From Paenibacillus sp. D2_2 (GTDB taxonomy: Bacteria; Bacillota; Bacilli; Paenibacillales; Paenibacillaceae), in NCBI RefSeq assembly GCF_031199965.1, contig NZ_CP133605.1, positions 1,086,501-1,150,500 of the forward strand: a DNA stretch of 64,000 bases. The letters run 5' to 3'. This document shows positions 36,827-47,231 of the stretch, one piece after another (position 1 is the first letter of the stretch; every line of letters begins with the position of its first letter). The position numbers and the translations under genes were made by a program. The notes under the pieces were generated by a model. The model worked only from the letters and a program-made list of their open reading frames with translations. It was not told where the DNA came from and made no database searches.

Positions 36827-39800
36827 ATGTTCCATTTCAATAGGTATCGCAAATTGATCATGGCCTGGATCTGTATTGTCATGCTGTTGTTCACTTCGGT
36901 GGTTCCAGTAAGTCATCAAGCTTCTGCAAATTCCGACCCGGGAGCTGTTGAAGCAGCGGAAATAATGGAACCAGTTGTTAACGAGGGGGATGGGATCATA
37001 ACGGAAGCCCTTTCTGAAGTTCCAGGCGAACTTCGGGCAGAGGATGTTTCCACAGCCTCCGAACAGGGCAGTTATATGAACGGGAAGGCTGAGATCCTGG
37101 ATAAAGAAATTCAAGTCAACCTGACAGATGAAGGAAACGTCGATTGGATCCGTCTGGGAGACGAAGAAAAAGGAATCAAGGCCAGAAAAAACATAGGGGC
37201 AGAGAAAATCCAGTTTGGCGTATTTAATGGCGGAATGAATAGATTTACCGATTATATCGCCAGATTTACGTGGAATGATGGTAAGCCGACAGAAAAAGGT
37301 GACAACGAACAATATGGTACGTTTGTACGCGATATAAATGGAGGTTGGCAGTTAACCGTTCCAGTTTCTGCGCGTGAAATGCAATTTAAGGTGTATGCGG
37401 GCGCTTGGGCCTCCAAAGGAAAAATCGAGGCATATTTTACCGACAACAGCATTCCCGTATTTGAAGACGCCTATGATACCAAGGGAGAATCACCTATACG
37501 TAAGGTTTACACCATATCATTCAAAGGCAACGGGTCCAAACAGTCGTTGATCATAAAAGGAACCGTCGAAGGTAAATACCATGATTGGGGTAATATTTCA
37601 CTGGCGGCAGCAGGATTATCGGCTCCGGTAAGCCCAAGCGCACCGGTTTGGCCGCAAAGCAGTACCCTTACAGCCACCGACATAACCGAGAGTAGTGCGG
37701 TTTTAAGCTGGAATCCTGCTGAAGATCCGAAAAATGAAGTAGAAGCCTATAAGATTTACCAAGGCAACGTCGAAATTGCGTCGGTAACGGGTGCTGTATA
37801 TTCGTACAAAGTATTGGGACTAGAGGCGGGTCATACTTATCAATTCAATGTTGAAGCGGCGAACAAGACGGGGGAGTTGAGCATAAATGGACCTTCCTTG
37901 ACTGTAGCCACAACACGTTTTTATTCCATAGGTGATATCGTTTCTTATAAGCGGGAAGGAGACAATACGATTCTTTTTGACGCCTCGCCTGTACAAGTGA
38001 GGATCAAGGCGGTATCCCCGGAAGTGATTAAAGTATGGGCTGAGCCTACAGGAAAATTCGACAGGAAATATGAATCCATCGCGATTGTGAATGATGATCT
38101 CGGAGGCAGCTTGACGCTAGCAGAGAAGGGAGACTACTACGAGATCCGTACTTCTGAATTGCTGATGAAAGTATTCAAAGCGCCTCTCCGTCTGGAGTAT
38201 TACGATCTGGAAGGCAATCTTCTGAGCAAAGGCAAGGAAGGAAAAAGCCTGGGCTGGAATGGAAAGGGCGAGGTAGGCGTCTGGAATGAAATCCAAAGCG
38301 ATGAACATTTCTGGGGCTTAGGAGAGAAGACCGAATCCTTTGACCGCAGTGGTCAGAAAATTTATCAGTGGGGCGTCGATTTAGGAGGTGCGAGCTGGGA
38401 TTCAATGGCTCCGTCCAACGGCGAAGGAAGATGGTATGGTGCGGATCCTCATTTTATGAGCTCGAAAGGATATTCGATCTATTTTGACAACACGAGCAGA
38501 ACGTGCTTTGACATGGGGAAAAGCGAACCCGGCACATATTCGTTCAGTTCCCTGGACCCGGCTGCTGGGGGAGAATTGTTATACTATTTCATTTACGGTC
38601 CTACCCCGAAACAGATGATTAGCAAACTTACCGATTTAACGGGAAAACACTTTATGCCTCCGATGTGGGCGTTTGGCAATATGCAGAGTCATTGGGGATA
38701 TACGCAAGCAGATATCGAACGAGTGGCCGAGGAGTACAGAAAACGGCAGATTCCACTAGATGTAATGTACTCGGATATCGAATGGTATGCCAAATATTGT
38801 ACGCCAACCGAGTGGAACAATGAGAATTTCCCTGATCCTGCTGGAATGATCAAGAGATTACATGATATGGGTATGAAAGTATCGCTGATCGACGACCCGA
38901 ATATCATCATATTTGCGAAAGATTACCCACTCGCAGATCAGAAAGGATATTTTATTCAGGACTCGACCGGCAAAACAAGGAACGTTTCCTGGCCTTGGGG
39001 TGATGAGTCCGGAGTTATGGACTTCTTTAATCCCGAAGTGCGTAAGTGGTGGGGAGATTTGCACAATTATTTGGCTGATATGGGCGTCAATGCTTTCTGG
39101 ACCGATATGAATGAGCCGGCGAGATACAGTACGGACTGGCGCTTCTGGAACGAAGCAGGTAAAGAGCAGGGCGATATCGGTGAAATGCATAATGCATACG
39201 CTACGATGCACCAAAAGTCTATTTATGAGTGGTATAAGGAGTATACGCAGAAAAGACCATTTATACTGACTCGTTCATTCTTTACAGGTTCTCAGCGTTA
39301 TGCTGCTCCTTGGTCGGGCGATATTGAATCCGATTGGAATAGCATGAGTCAACAGATTCGTTTGGGAACCGGAATTACTCTGTCCGGATATAATATGTGG
39401 GGCTTTGACATCGGCGGATTCTCAGGCAATCCTACATCGGACCAATTCAAACGTTGGATTGAACTGGCAGCCTTTATGCCTGTTCACAGATTCCACTACG
39501 CCAAGTGGGGCAGCCCTCAGGAAGCGTGGGAGAATGGTGCCGAGAACGTTGCTAGAAAATACATTTCGCAGCGTCAACGTCTGATTCCTTATTTCTATTC
39601 TTATATGGCTGACAGCGTCATCGGGACTGGTATGGAATCGGAGGCAAGCAGCGGATCAGGACTTCCGTTGATGCGGGCAATGATGCTGGAATATCCGAAT
39701 GATAACGCCACGTATAACATGGACTCTCAGTTCATGAACGGTCAAAGTTTTCTAATAGCACCTGTAACGGAAGACAGTACGAAGAAAGAAGTATATTTCC

Positions 39801-40711
39801 CGGCAGGAGACTGGTATGACTATTCGGATGGGAAGACCTTGTACGAAGGGAACCAGACGATCAGTTACTCAGCACCGCTCGATAAACTTCCGGTATTCGT
39901 CAAAGCGGGTGCGATTATTCCGATGACTCCTGCCATGCAATATATTGGCGAGAAGAAGATTGATGTCATGACGATGGATATCTATCCGCAACGGGAGAAC
40001 GGAACCTCTTCATTTGTTTTATATGAGGATGACGGCGAAAGCTTGGGATATGAGCAGGGTAAATATAGCACAACGAAATTTGAGAATACGGTAAGTTTGG
40101 GTACGGACGGAACGACAAATACGTTCAAAATTCATGCAAGACAGCAAGGGAAAGGCGGATTTGAGCCGGATGCACGAAGCTATATGCTACAGTTTCATCA
40201 AACGATTAGAAATGATATGACCGTACGCCAAGACGGCATTGTTCTTCCTCAATATGGATCGCTCAATGAATTGGAAAAGGCGAAATCCGGTTGGTTCACA
40301 GATAAGCAATCGTTGGTCACTTATGTGAAAATTTCAGACCACGCCAAAGAGACCGTCATTGAGTTGTCGGGCGAGACAGCCAACGAGAATCCGTTTACTG
40401 TAGCTTCTTCATTTAATTTGAACAAATTGGAAGCTGGTAAAGTCTTAAATGCGGACATCACCGTGAAGAACAATGGAAATTACACAGAGACCGTATTGAT
40501 TGTAGCTGCATTGTACGACCAAGCGGGGAAAATGATCAATGTTTCAAGTGTACCGGTAACGATAGGAGAAGGGGCAACGGAAGTTGTAACGGCAGGCTTC
40601 AAGCTTCCAAGCCAAATCCAAGGGCATCAGGTCAAAATATTCATCAGGGACGGAGATCGACTCGATGCGGAACCGCTCAAGCTTTTATCTAATGAACTAG
40701 CTTTCCAATAA
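36827..40711 (+). CDS. secreted multi-domain GH31 alpha-glucosidase/glucosyltransferase
   Basis: 1294 aa. Signal peptide (about 1-36); beta module shared with neighbours (about 87-266); fibronectin III (about 273-363); GH31 region (about 372-1100) with GLGEKTESF, the nucleophile D760 in WTDMNEP, the acid/base D832 in WSGDIESDW, GFDIGGFSGNP and VHRFHYAKWG; C-terminal CARDB-like domain (about 1188-1294). Acts outside the cell on alpha-linked glucans or oligosaccharides; hydrolysis versus transglycosylation cannot be told. Size and setting recall secreted Bacillales GH31 glucosyltransferases, but the accessory modules differ. Middle gene of a three-gene operon with the companion and an SLH protein. 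Confidence 0.88.
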   Translation: MFHFNRYRKLIMAWICIVMLLFTSVVPVSHQASANSDPGAVEAAEIMEPVVNEGDGIITEALSEVPGELRAEDVSTASEQGSYMNGKAEILDKEIQVNLTDEGNVDWIRLGDEEKGIKARKNIGAEKIQFGVFNGGMNRFTDYIARFTWNDGKPTEKGDNEQYGTFVRDINGGWQLTVPVSAREMQFKVYAGAWASKGKIEAYFTDNSIPVFEDAYDTKGESPIRKVYTISFKGNGSKQSLIIKGTVEGKYHDWGNISLAAAGLSAPVSPSAPVWPQSSTLTATDITESSAVLSWNPAEDPKNEVEAYKIYQGNVEIASVTGAVYSYKVLGLEAGHTYQFNVEAANKTGELSINGPSLTVATTRFYSIGDIVSYKREGDNTILFDASPVQVRIKAVSPEVIKVWAEPTGKFDRKYESIAIVNDDLGGSLTLAEKGDYYEIRTSELLMKVFKAPLRLEYYDLEGNLLSKGKEGKSLGWNGKGEVGVWNEIQSDEHFWGLGEKTESFDRSGQKIYQWGVDLGGASWDSMAPSNGEGRWYGADPHFMSSKGYSIYFDNTSRTCFDMGKSEPGTYSFSSLDPAAGGELLYYFIYGPTPKQMISKLTDLTGKHFMPPMWAFGNMQSHWGYTQADIERVAEEYRKRQIPLDVMYSDIEWYAKYCTPTEWNNENFPDPAGMIKRLHDMGMKVSLIDDPNIIIFAKDYPLADQKGYFIQDSTGKTRNVSWPWGDESGVMDFFNPEVRKWWGDLHNYLADMGVNAFWTDMNEPARYSTDWRFWNEAGKEQGDIGEMHNAYATMHQKSIYEWYKEYTQKRPFILTRSFFTGSQRYAAPWSGDIESDWNSMSQQIRLGTGITLSGYNMWGFDIGGFSGNPTSDQFKRWIELAAFMPVHRFHYAKWGSPQEAWENGAENVARKYISQRQRLIPYFYSYMADSVIGTGMESEASSGSGLPLMRAMMLEYPNDNATYNMDSQFMNGQSFLIAPVTEDSTKKEVYFPAGDWYDYSDGKTLYEGNQTISYSAPLDKLPVFVKAGAIIPMTPAMQYIGEKKIDVMTMDIYPQRENGTSSFVLYEDDGESLGYEQGKYSTTKFENTVSLGTDGTTNTFKIHARQQGKGGFEPDARSYMLQFHQTIRNDMTVRQDGIVLPQYGSLNELEKAKSGWFTDKQSLVTYVKISDHAKETVIELSGETANENPFTVASSFNLNKLEAGKVLNADITVKNNGNYTETVLIVAALYDQAGKMINVSSVPVTIGEGATEVVTAGFKLPSQIQGHQVKIFIRDGDRLDAEPLKLLSNELAFQ

Positions 40712-40726
40712 GAGGGAGATGGTGAC

Positions 40727-42351
40727 ATGAATAAACGTAGCGTGTTTATGATAGCGATGTTGACCGCCTTATTCCTTATGTTGCCGTTAAGCGCAGGAGC
40801 CGAGGAAGCGACAGCGGTCAAAGGACTCAAGGCGATGTTTGACAAAACAACGAAAAAGGTGACGGTTGAAGGGGCAGTTATGGGTATTTCGGCTGTCAAT
40901 GTGACACTGAAAGTGGTTGATCCTAAAGGCGAAATTGATTACGTGGATCAAATAAAGAGCGCAGAGGATGGGAAATTCAGCTTTGCCTTTACGCTTTCAA
41001 GCTCACAGAGAGGAACATATACAGTATATGTTGGGGCGGAGAATCTGATTGAGCCTGAGAAGGTAACCTTTGAATACAAAGATGGTAGCACTAGCGGAGG
41101 CGATGGCGGAGGTGGCGGTGGAGGAAGCAGCGTCAACTCGAATCCGCCAGCTAGTCACGACATGCTTCAATTACAAGCGGACGGTTCCGTCAAAGCGATG
41201 ATCGAGACGAAGCTCGATCAAGACGGAGTAACTGCAGTTGGAGTAATTAGCGAGCAGGACTTGCAAAAAGGGGTAGCTAAGGCGAAAGCAGATCAAGAGG
41301 GCAAGAAGAGAGTGATTATTGAGCCTAAAGAACAAAAGGAGCGAAGAAATATGCCCTTGATCTTCCTCTATCGTACCTATCCGATCATTCAGAATTGATC
41401 ATTGAAGTCAGAACACCTAAGGGAACGGTAATCCTGTCGGGACATATGCTGCACGAAACGGGGATTAAAGGGAAGAATATCCGTTTCATTATCGGTGAAG
41501 CAAAGGCCGATGGCGTAGATAAAAAGGTAATAGAACAAATCGGTTCTAGGCCGGTCATTGAATTGCTGGCTGAGGTCGATGGAAAAGCGATCCGTTGGGT
41601 GAATGAACTCACTCCTGTTACCGTAATGATTCCTTACTTACCTACCGTCACTGAAGAGACGGCGCGAATCGGCGTACTTGATTTAAGTGAACAAGGCAAA
41701 GCGAAAGCGGTGCCGCAGGCTGCTTATGTCAAAGCCGATCAATTCGTGCAATTCCAGACGGGCCATACAGGAATTTACGCGGTCATATATACGGGAACAG
41801 GCTCGAATTCACGGTTTGAGGATCTCGGTAAATATCCATGGGCGCAGCAAGCGGTTAAGGAACTGGCTGCGAAAGGAATCGTAAAAGGAACATCAGCGAC
41901 AACATTCAGCCCAGCCAATCAAGTGACAAGAGCGGATTTCATTCTGATGCTCGTCAGAGCTTTGGATTTACAGGCTGACGTAAAAGATAACTTTGCGGAT
42001 GTTAAGACAAACGATTATTACTATGAAGCCGTAGGCATTGCCAAGAAATTAGGCATCGTTACCGGAATCGGCGGCGATCGGTTTGAACCGAAAGCGAAGA
42101 TTACAAGACAGGATATGATGGTAATGGTAGCTCGAGCATTAGAGGTGTCCGGGAAGAAGGAGATCCAAGGAACAAAACAAGACCTTGCCGGATATCAAGA
42201 TGCAGGGAAAGTGGCTGATTATGCCGTGAGCAGCGTTGCGGGCTTAATATCGCAAGGCTTGATTCAAGGCAGCGGCAACATGATTCATCCGCACAGCCAC
42301 GCAACTCGTGCAGAGACAGCTGTACTGATTTACCGAATTTATAATTTATAA
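40727..42351 (+). pseudogene. SLH-domain surface protein, frameshifted
   Basis: About 541 aa restored. Signal peptide ending LSAGAEEA; an Ig-like domain (about 30-125); a Gly-rich linker (GGDGGGGGGGSS); a Paenibacillus-type spacer domain; three C-terminal SLH repeats (FEDLGKYPWAQQAVKELAAKGIV; FADVKTNDYYYEAVGIA; YQDAGKVADYAVSSV). The frame breaks at 41334-41337. AAAA to AAAAA reads KEQKGAKKYALDLPLSYL. SLH repeats bind pyruvylated wall polymer, so the protein could dock the secreted enzyme to the wall. Follows GH31 by 15 nt; a terminator follows. Confidence 0.85.
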
Positions 42352-42370
42352 TCTGATTGTTACAAGGCAG

Positions 42371-42416
42371 AAGGCTGCCCTGGCTACAGTTCCCTGTAGC
42401 TTGGGGCGGCCTTTTT
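42371..42416 (+). terminator. terminator of GH31/SLH operon
   Basis: AAGGCTGCCCTGGCTACAG pairs imperfectly with CTGTAGCTTGGGGCGGCCT, followed by TTTTT. Confidence 0.8.
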
Positions 42417-42800
42417 AACCAACATTTGAACCGCGTCCCTCATCCATGAATTAGCCTCGATAGAGGTTTCCTTATAGTGCAGTTTTCGATATTTTCGCGC
42501 ATACCCGTTTTCTCCGTATTTCTTTCGAATCACCGGTTTTATTACTTGAAAGTAGCTGGATAAACAACGTATTTCAACAGTCTGATATCTGCAAATATAT
42601 CATCTTTTAAAAGAGACATGTCAGAGAATAAGTGTATTTAATAATTTTTTTGAAATGATGCATTAGCGCCTCGATCTCTTCCTTTTCCAGATACGCGTGG
42701 CTTTCTTCTCCGCTGTATCCAGTGTCAGCAATAATGGTTCTCGGCACCGATTCCCACACTGTATTCCGGCTTATGATTTATAATTTCGCAACCGAAATAA
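42417..42800 (-). pseudogene. transposase remnant, probably IS1182 type
   Basis: On the minus strand 42650-42735 reads IIADTGYSGEESHAYLEKEEIEAL, like the ADAGYGSEENY segment of IS1182-family transposases. No start, no further conserved domain and no intact ends are seen in 42417-42800. Old debris between two transcription units. Confidence 0.5.
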
Positions 42801-42809
42801 AAAGGAAAT

Positions 42810-42872
42810 GTAAAAATCCTCGTAGTCTTGTAAATATTCTCTGTTTCAGGCTAGTTACGTTCTTTCTATGAT
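42810..42872 (+). promoter_or_regulatory. tandem-repeat operator and promoter, site B
   Basis: GTAAAAATC (42810) and GTAAATATT (42830) 20 nt apart, then CTCTGTT, and a TATGAT -10 box at 42867-42872, 37 nt after the second repeat start. Drives the permease-GH65-pgmB unit. Confidence 0.75.
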
Positions 42873-42963
42873 AAAGATATAGTCTTCGGCTTCTCCAAAG
42901 CGAGGATCCGAAAGTCAGAATATCTTACGAACTAAGGGTTCGTAAAGCGGAAGGAGTAACAAC

Positions 42964-43914
42964 ATGACGCCGAAATTAGAAACGAGCCGTCCCATGAATC
43001 AGCCGAAACGGAGCTTACGTTCAAGACTGAGCAGTTTAGGTAGCTCATCGACGTTTGTAGGCTACCTGTTTGTAGCCCCAATCTTGATTCTCATGGGAAT
43101 CTGGTTTTATTATCCTTTGCTGCAATCGTTTATTTACAGCTTCCAGGACATCAGCTTTCTAAACCCGGATGCGGCTAAATTTATTGGAATCGACAACTAT
43201 GTCGAGATTGTCAAGGATAAAGATTTCTGGACAGCTCTAAGCCATTCTGCGCTCCTGACAGTGGTAGCTGTGCCGCTACAAGCGCTCATCGCGCTCGTGA
43301 TTGCGGTTAACTTGAACAAGGTACGACGGATGAAGGGTGTATTCCGTACGTTGTACTACATGCCTTACATAACTTCGACGATTGCCGTAACGACCGTATT
43401 TATGTATTTGTTCATGCAGCATAGCGGGATTGCAACCAAAGCATTGACCTGGCTCGGATTTCGAGATGTTTCATGGTATGCAGACGTGAAATTAGCTTTG
43501 CCGTTCCTTATGATTTTAACGATTTGGACCTATGTAGGTTTTTATATGGTGGTATATCTCGGTGGCCTCCAAACCATTCCGAGCGATCTATATGAAGCAG
43601 GCCGTGTCGATGGCGCCAACGGCTGGCAGCAATTCTGGAAGCTTACCGTACCGATGCTGAAGCCTGTAACCTTCCTGGTCATCATGTCCGGGATCATCAA
43701 TGTCATGCAGCTGTTCGACCAGCCGTATGCCTTGGCGAGAAATGGATCACTGGGCAGTCCTGCTGGCGCAACCAGTACCATAGTTACTTACTTCTATAGC
43801 CAGGCGTTCAGCTATAACCGTGCCGGTTATGGTAGTGCGGCCGCATTTATCATCTTTGCCATTATCATTACACTGTCCATGCTGCAAAAACGATTTGTTC
43901 GGGAGGAGATCTAA
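42964..43914 (+). CDS. sugar ABC transporter permease (MalF/LplB-like)
   Basis: CUT1 permease, 316 aa, six predicted helices (first near residues 35-55, YLFVAPILILMGIWFYYPL). EAA loop EAGRVDGANGWQQFWKLTVP. RBS AAGGAG. Two nt separate it from the next permease. With the lipoprotein at 51480 it likely imports products of the secreted GH31/SLH enzymes; the ATPase must be encoded elsewhere. Confidence 0.92.
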   Translation: MTPKLETSRPMNQPKRSLRSRLSSLGSSSTFVGYLFVAPILILMGIWFYYPLLQSFIYSFQDISFLNPDAAKFIGIDNYVEIVKDKDFWTALSHSALLTVVAVPLQALIALVIAVNLNKVRRMKGVFRTLYYMPYITSTIAVTTVFMYLFMQHSGIATKALTWLGFRDVSWYADVKLALPFLMILTIWTYVGFYMVVYLGGLQTIPSDLYEAGRVDGANGWQQFWKLTVPMLKPVTFLVIMSGIINVMQLFDQPYALARNGSLGSPAGATSTIVTYFYSQAFSYNRAGYGSAAAFIIFAIIITLSMLQKRFVREEI

Positions 43915-43916
43915 TC

Positions 43917-44729
43917 ATGGATAGTAGAAAGAGTCAGTTTTTCCGTTACTTGCTGCTGATCGTTTTTTCGGTATTTTTCATCGTACCGTTCGGCTATGCG
44001 ATCTATACGTCGCTCTTGTCCAAAGCCGATATCGGCAAATTGGTTATGCCGACCAGCTGGACACTTGAGAACTACAAGGACATTTTCTTCAATTCGGATT
44101 TGCTGATCTGGTATAAGAATTCCATTATCGTAACGTTTGGTATCTTGATCGGGAACTTGATTGTGAACACGATGGCTGCATATTCCTTAGCCCGGCTGAA
44201 CTACCGGGGTAGAGGCGTGGTGTTCTTCTTGATTATTGGGATGATGATGGTGCCTTACCAGGTTATGATTATTCCTATTTTCTCGATGATCGTAGACTTG
44301 CATTGGTTGAACAGCTATAAAGGCTTGATTATTCCGTTCCTGTTCCAGGGATTCCTCGTCTTTCTAATGCGGCAGTTCTTCCTGACGATTCCAAAAGAGC
44401 TGGAAGAAGCGGCGGAGGTCGACGGATTGAACAAGATTAGCATTTTCTACCGGATCATGTTGCCCTTATCTAAGGGAGCGATTGGAACCCAGATTATTTT
44501 CAGCTTTACCGGGACTTGGAACTCCTTCGTATGGCCGGTGACACTTGTGAATGACAGCCGCTGGTATGTGATGACGGTCGGTCTGAATACGCTGAAGAAC
44601 CGTTATTTTGAATGGCCGAACCTGACCATGACAGGTGTTGTCCTGTTGACCGTACCGATCATTATCGTATTTTTGATTTTCCAACGTCAAATGGAGCAAG
44701 GGATCGCTACAACAGGCTTGAAAGGATAA
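43917..44729 (+). CDS. sugar ABC transporter permease (MalG-like)
   Basis: CUT1 permease, 270 aa, with EAA loop EEAAEVDGLNKISIFYRIML and C-terminus GIATTGLKG. RBS GGGAGGAG inside the end of the preceding gene. Followed after a repeat fragment by the GH65 gene, so import and phosphorolysis are probably co-expressed. Confidence 0.92.
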   Translation: MDSRKSQFFRYLLLIVFSVFFIVPFGYAIYTSLLSKADIGKLVMPTSWTLENYKDIFFNSDLLIWYKNSIIVTFGILIGNLIVNTMAAYSLARLNYRGRGVVFFLIIGMMMVPYQVMIIPIFSMIVDLHWLNSYKGLIIPFLFQGFLVFLMRQFFLTIPKELEEAAEVDGLNKISIFYRIMLPLSKGAIGTQIIFSFTGTWNSFVWPVTLVNDSRWYVMTVGLNTLKNRYFEWPNLTMTGVVLLTVPIIIVFLIFQRQMEQGIATTGLKG

Positions 44730-44745
44730 TTCATTTTAAGTGCGA

Positions 44746-44826
44746 GTTCAAAAATCCGGTTTTCAGCACCGAAGCTTATGCTTCCGATGTGCGTTTTTTC
44801 AAGACGCTTGAGTTGGATGAAGCTAG
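44746..44826. repeat. left half of the dispersed repeat
   Basis: Matches 13560-13640, including the GAAGC/GCTTC hairpin module and GATGAAGCTAG, then stops just before the GH65 RBS. The right half is missing. Confidence 0.75.
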
Positions 44827-44847
44827 TTATAGAACGGAGGAAGAACT

Positions 44848-47231
44848 TTGATCGAATATAAAGCGCAAGACACGCAACATGACGGATGGATCATTTCGGA
44901 GACTGCTTTTTATGCCAAACATTTGGCTAAGTTTGAGACGATTTTCAGTCAGGGGAACGGTTATTTGGGACTCCGGGCCACAACGGAAGAATGCTATGCC
45001 GGAGAACGGCGTAATTTGTTTATCGCGGGAACCTTCAACCGTTTTGCAAATCAGGAGGTAACCGAGCTGCCGAATGCCGCGGATATGCTCCAGCTTGATA
45101 TTCGGATAAACGGGATCCCTTTTCATTTGGAAAAGGGAATGATTCACAGCTACCGCCGGGAGCTGGATCTGCGGCAAGGCGAGCTGCGGCGTGACATCGT
45201 CTGGGAGGATGAGCAGGGCGCTCGGTTCAAGCTGCGATTCAGACGCTTTGTGTCGCTGCAAAATCTGCACTTGCTGGGCATAAGAGTAGAAATTACGCCG
45301 CTCACACACCCTGCAGACATTGCCATTCGTTCCGGCATCAACGGGCAAATGACGAACTCGGGCGTGCAGCATTTTCTTGGGGAGACCGGCGGGTATTCGA
45401 CAAGGAGCTGCTCCAGTTGACAGCCACTACCTCGCAGTCGAACATTGAGTTTGTACATACTATTTCACACCAGCTGTACAGGGGTGAAAGCCGCCTTCAG
45501 ACGGCTCCGGTACCAAGTATGGAACGTCGAAAGGTTATGCTGACGTATCGGACCGATGCTAAGGTCGGTGAGACGATCAGGTTCGATAAAATCGCTTCGG
45601 TACACACAAGCATCGATTTGGACTGGCAGGAACAATCATCCGGTAGTCACTCATTGATGGAGTTCGCCAGAGAACACCTGCTTGCAGCTGCTAACAAAGG
45701 GTTTGATCAGGTGTATAATGAGCATGAACAGGCATGGCAGCAGCGCTGGAAGCAGATCAACATTGAAATCAGCAGCATAGATCCTTTTGATCAGTTGTCC
45801 ATCCGCTTTGCTCAGTACCATCTCACAATGATGACACCCGCTCATGACAGCCGCTTCTCGATCGGGGCCAAGGGACTGACAGGTGAAGGGTATAAAGGGC
45901 ATGTATTCTGGGATACAGAAATTTTCATTCTGCCTTATTTCCTGTATACCGAGCCAGAAACGGCACGCAAGCTGACGGAATATCGCTACCATACCTTGAA
46001 AGGTGCCAGAAAAAATGCGCTTGACCGTAGGTACCGCGGTGCAATGTTTCCTTGGGAATCGGCTGTCACAGGTGAAGAGGAAACACCGGAATGGGGACCC
46101 GTTGATGTAGTGACTGGCACACCGACCTATATTTGGACGGGAAAAATAGAGCAGCATATCACCGCAGACGTCGCTTACGGCGCTTGGCACTATTACCAGG
46201 CGACCGGCGATTAGGATTACATGGACAGCTGCGGTTATGAAATCATAATGGAGACTGCTACCTTCTGGGCCAGCCGATTGGAGTGGAATGAAGAGAAGCA
46301 GCAGTACCATATCACGGATGTAATCGGACCGGATGAATATAAAGAGCATGTAAGCAATAATGCGTATACCAACTACATGGCATATTGGAATATTAAGAAG
46401 GCGATCGAATGTGCCCATAATCTGATGCAAGCGCAAAATGAGGTATATACGCGTCTGGAGAGAAAACTATCTATGACCGAGCGCTTGAAGGAATGGGAAG
46501 AAAAGGCTCAGCTCATTTATTTGCCGCAGCCGGATTCGCATTCGCTCCTGATTCCCCAGGATGACACCTATTTGCAGCTCGAGGTCATAGATTTGGCGGA
46601 ATATAGAAATCAGGAGCAAGTAGCTTCGATTCTTGCTGATTACAGTATGACTCAGCTCAGCGACATCCAGGTTTCCAAGCAGGCAGATATTCTTGTTCTG
46701 TTCTACTTGCTGGAGGACTGGTTCTCCAAGGAGGTCAAGGCAGCGAACTGGCACTATTATGAGCCGAAAACGCTGCATGACTCATCACTCAGCCTGTCTA
46801 CGCACAGTTTGCTGGCTTGTGATGTCCATGATCTGGACCTGGCTTACGAAATGTTTGCTAAGGCAGCGCGAATTGATCTGGGTACCAACATGCACAGCTG
46901 TGATGAAGGGATTCACTCCGCTTCGATCGGAGGAATCTGGAAGGCTGCTATTATGGGCTTTGGCGGCGTTCGCTCCTGGGAAGGAACGCTTCGGCTGAAT
47001 CCAATGCTGCCAAGTACCTGGGATCGGCTGTCCTTCCCTCTGCACTGGCAGGGCGCACGGCTGCAGGTGACGGTATCTCGCGATAAGCTTGAGGTGGAAC
47101 GCGTACCTTCCGAAGCAGAAGCAAGCGCGGGAAGCAAGTTGCAGGATATGAACATCGTTATTCATGGACGTCCATGCTCGCTGACGGATCATCTTATCAT
47201 CGATTTGAAGGAGGGCATCCCTGTTGAGTGA
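44848..47231 (+). pseudogene. GH65 family glycoside phosphorylase, frameshift plus nonsense codon
   Basis: Cytosolic inverting disaccharide phosphorylase (maltose/kojibiose/nigerose type), about 794 aa restored, normal for GH65. N-terminal GNGYLGLRAT; FWDTEIFILPYFLYTEPE; catalytic acid Glu in DVIGPDEYKEHVSNNAYTN; phosphate-site region SLSTHSLLA; GIHSASIGGIWKAAIMGFGG. It breaks at 45386-45387: CC to CCC reads GETRRVFDKELLQLT. An in-frame TAG at 46212-46214 interrupts TGD-DYMDSC where GAG (Glu) is expected. The first lesion looks like an error; the second is a substitution and could be real. TTG start 44848 after CGGAGG. Coupled to pgmB. Linkage specificity cannot be read from sequence. Confidence 0.87.

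Noticed and set aside
42417..42800. A functional transposase gene
   Set aside because: Only one short conserved stretch is recognisable, with no start, catalytic triad or element ends.
46212..46214. Programmed stop read-through or pyrrolysine at TAG in GH65
   Set aside because: No pyl genes or read-through context are seen, and Glu is expected at this place.
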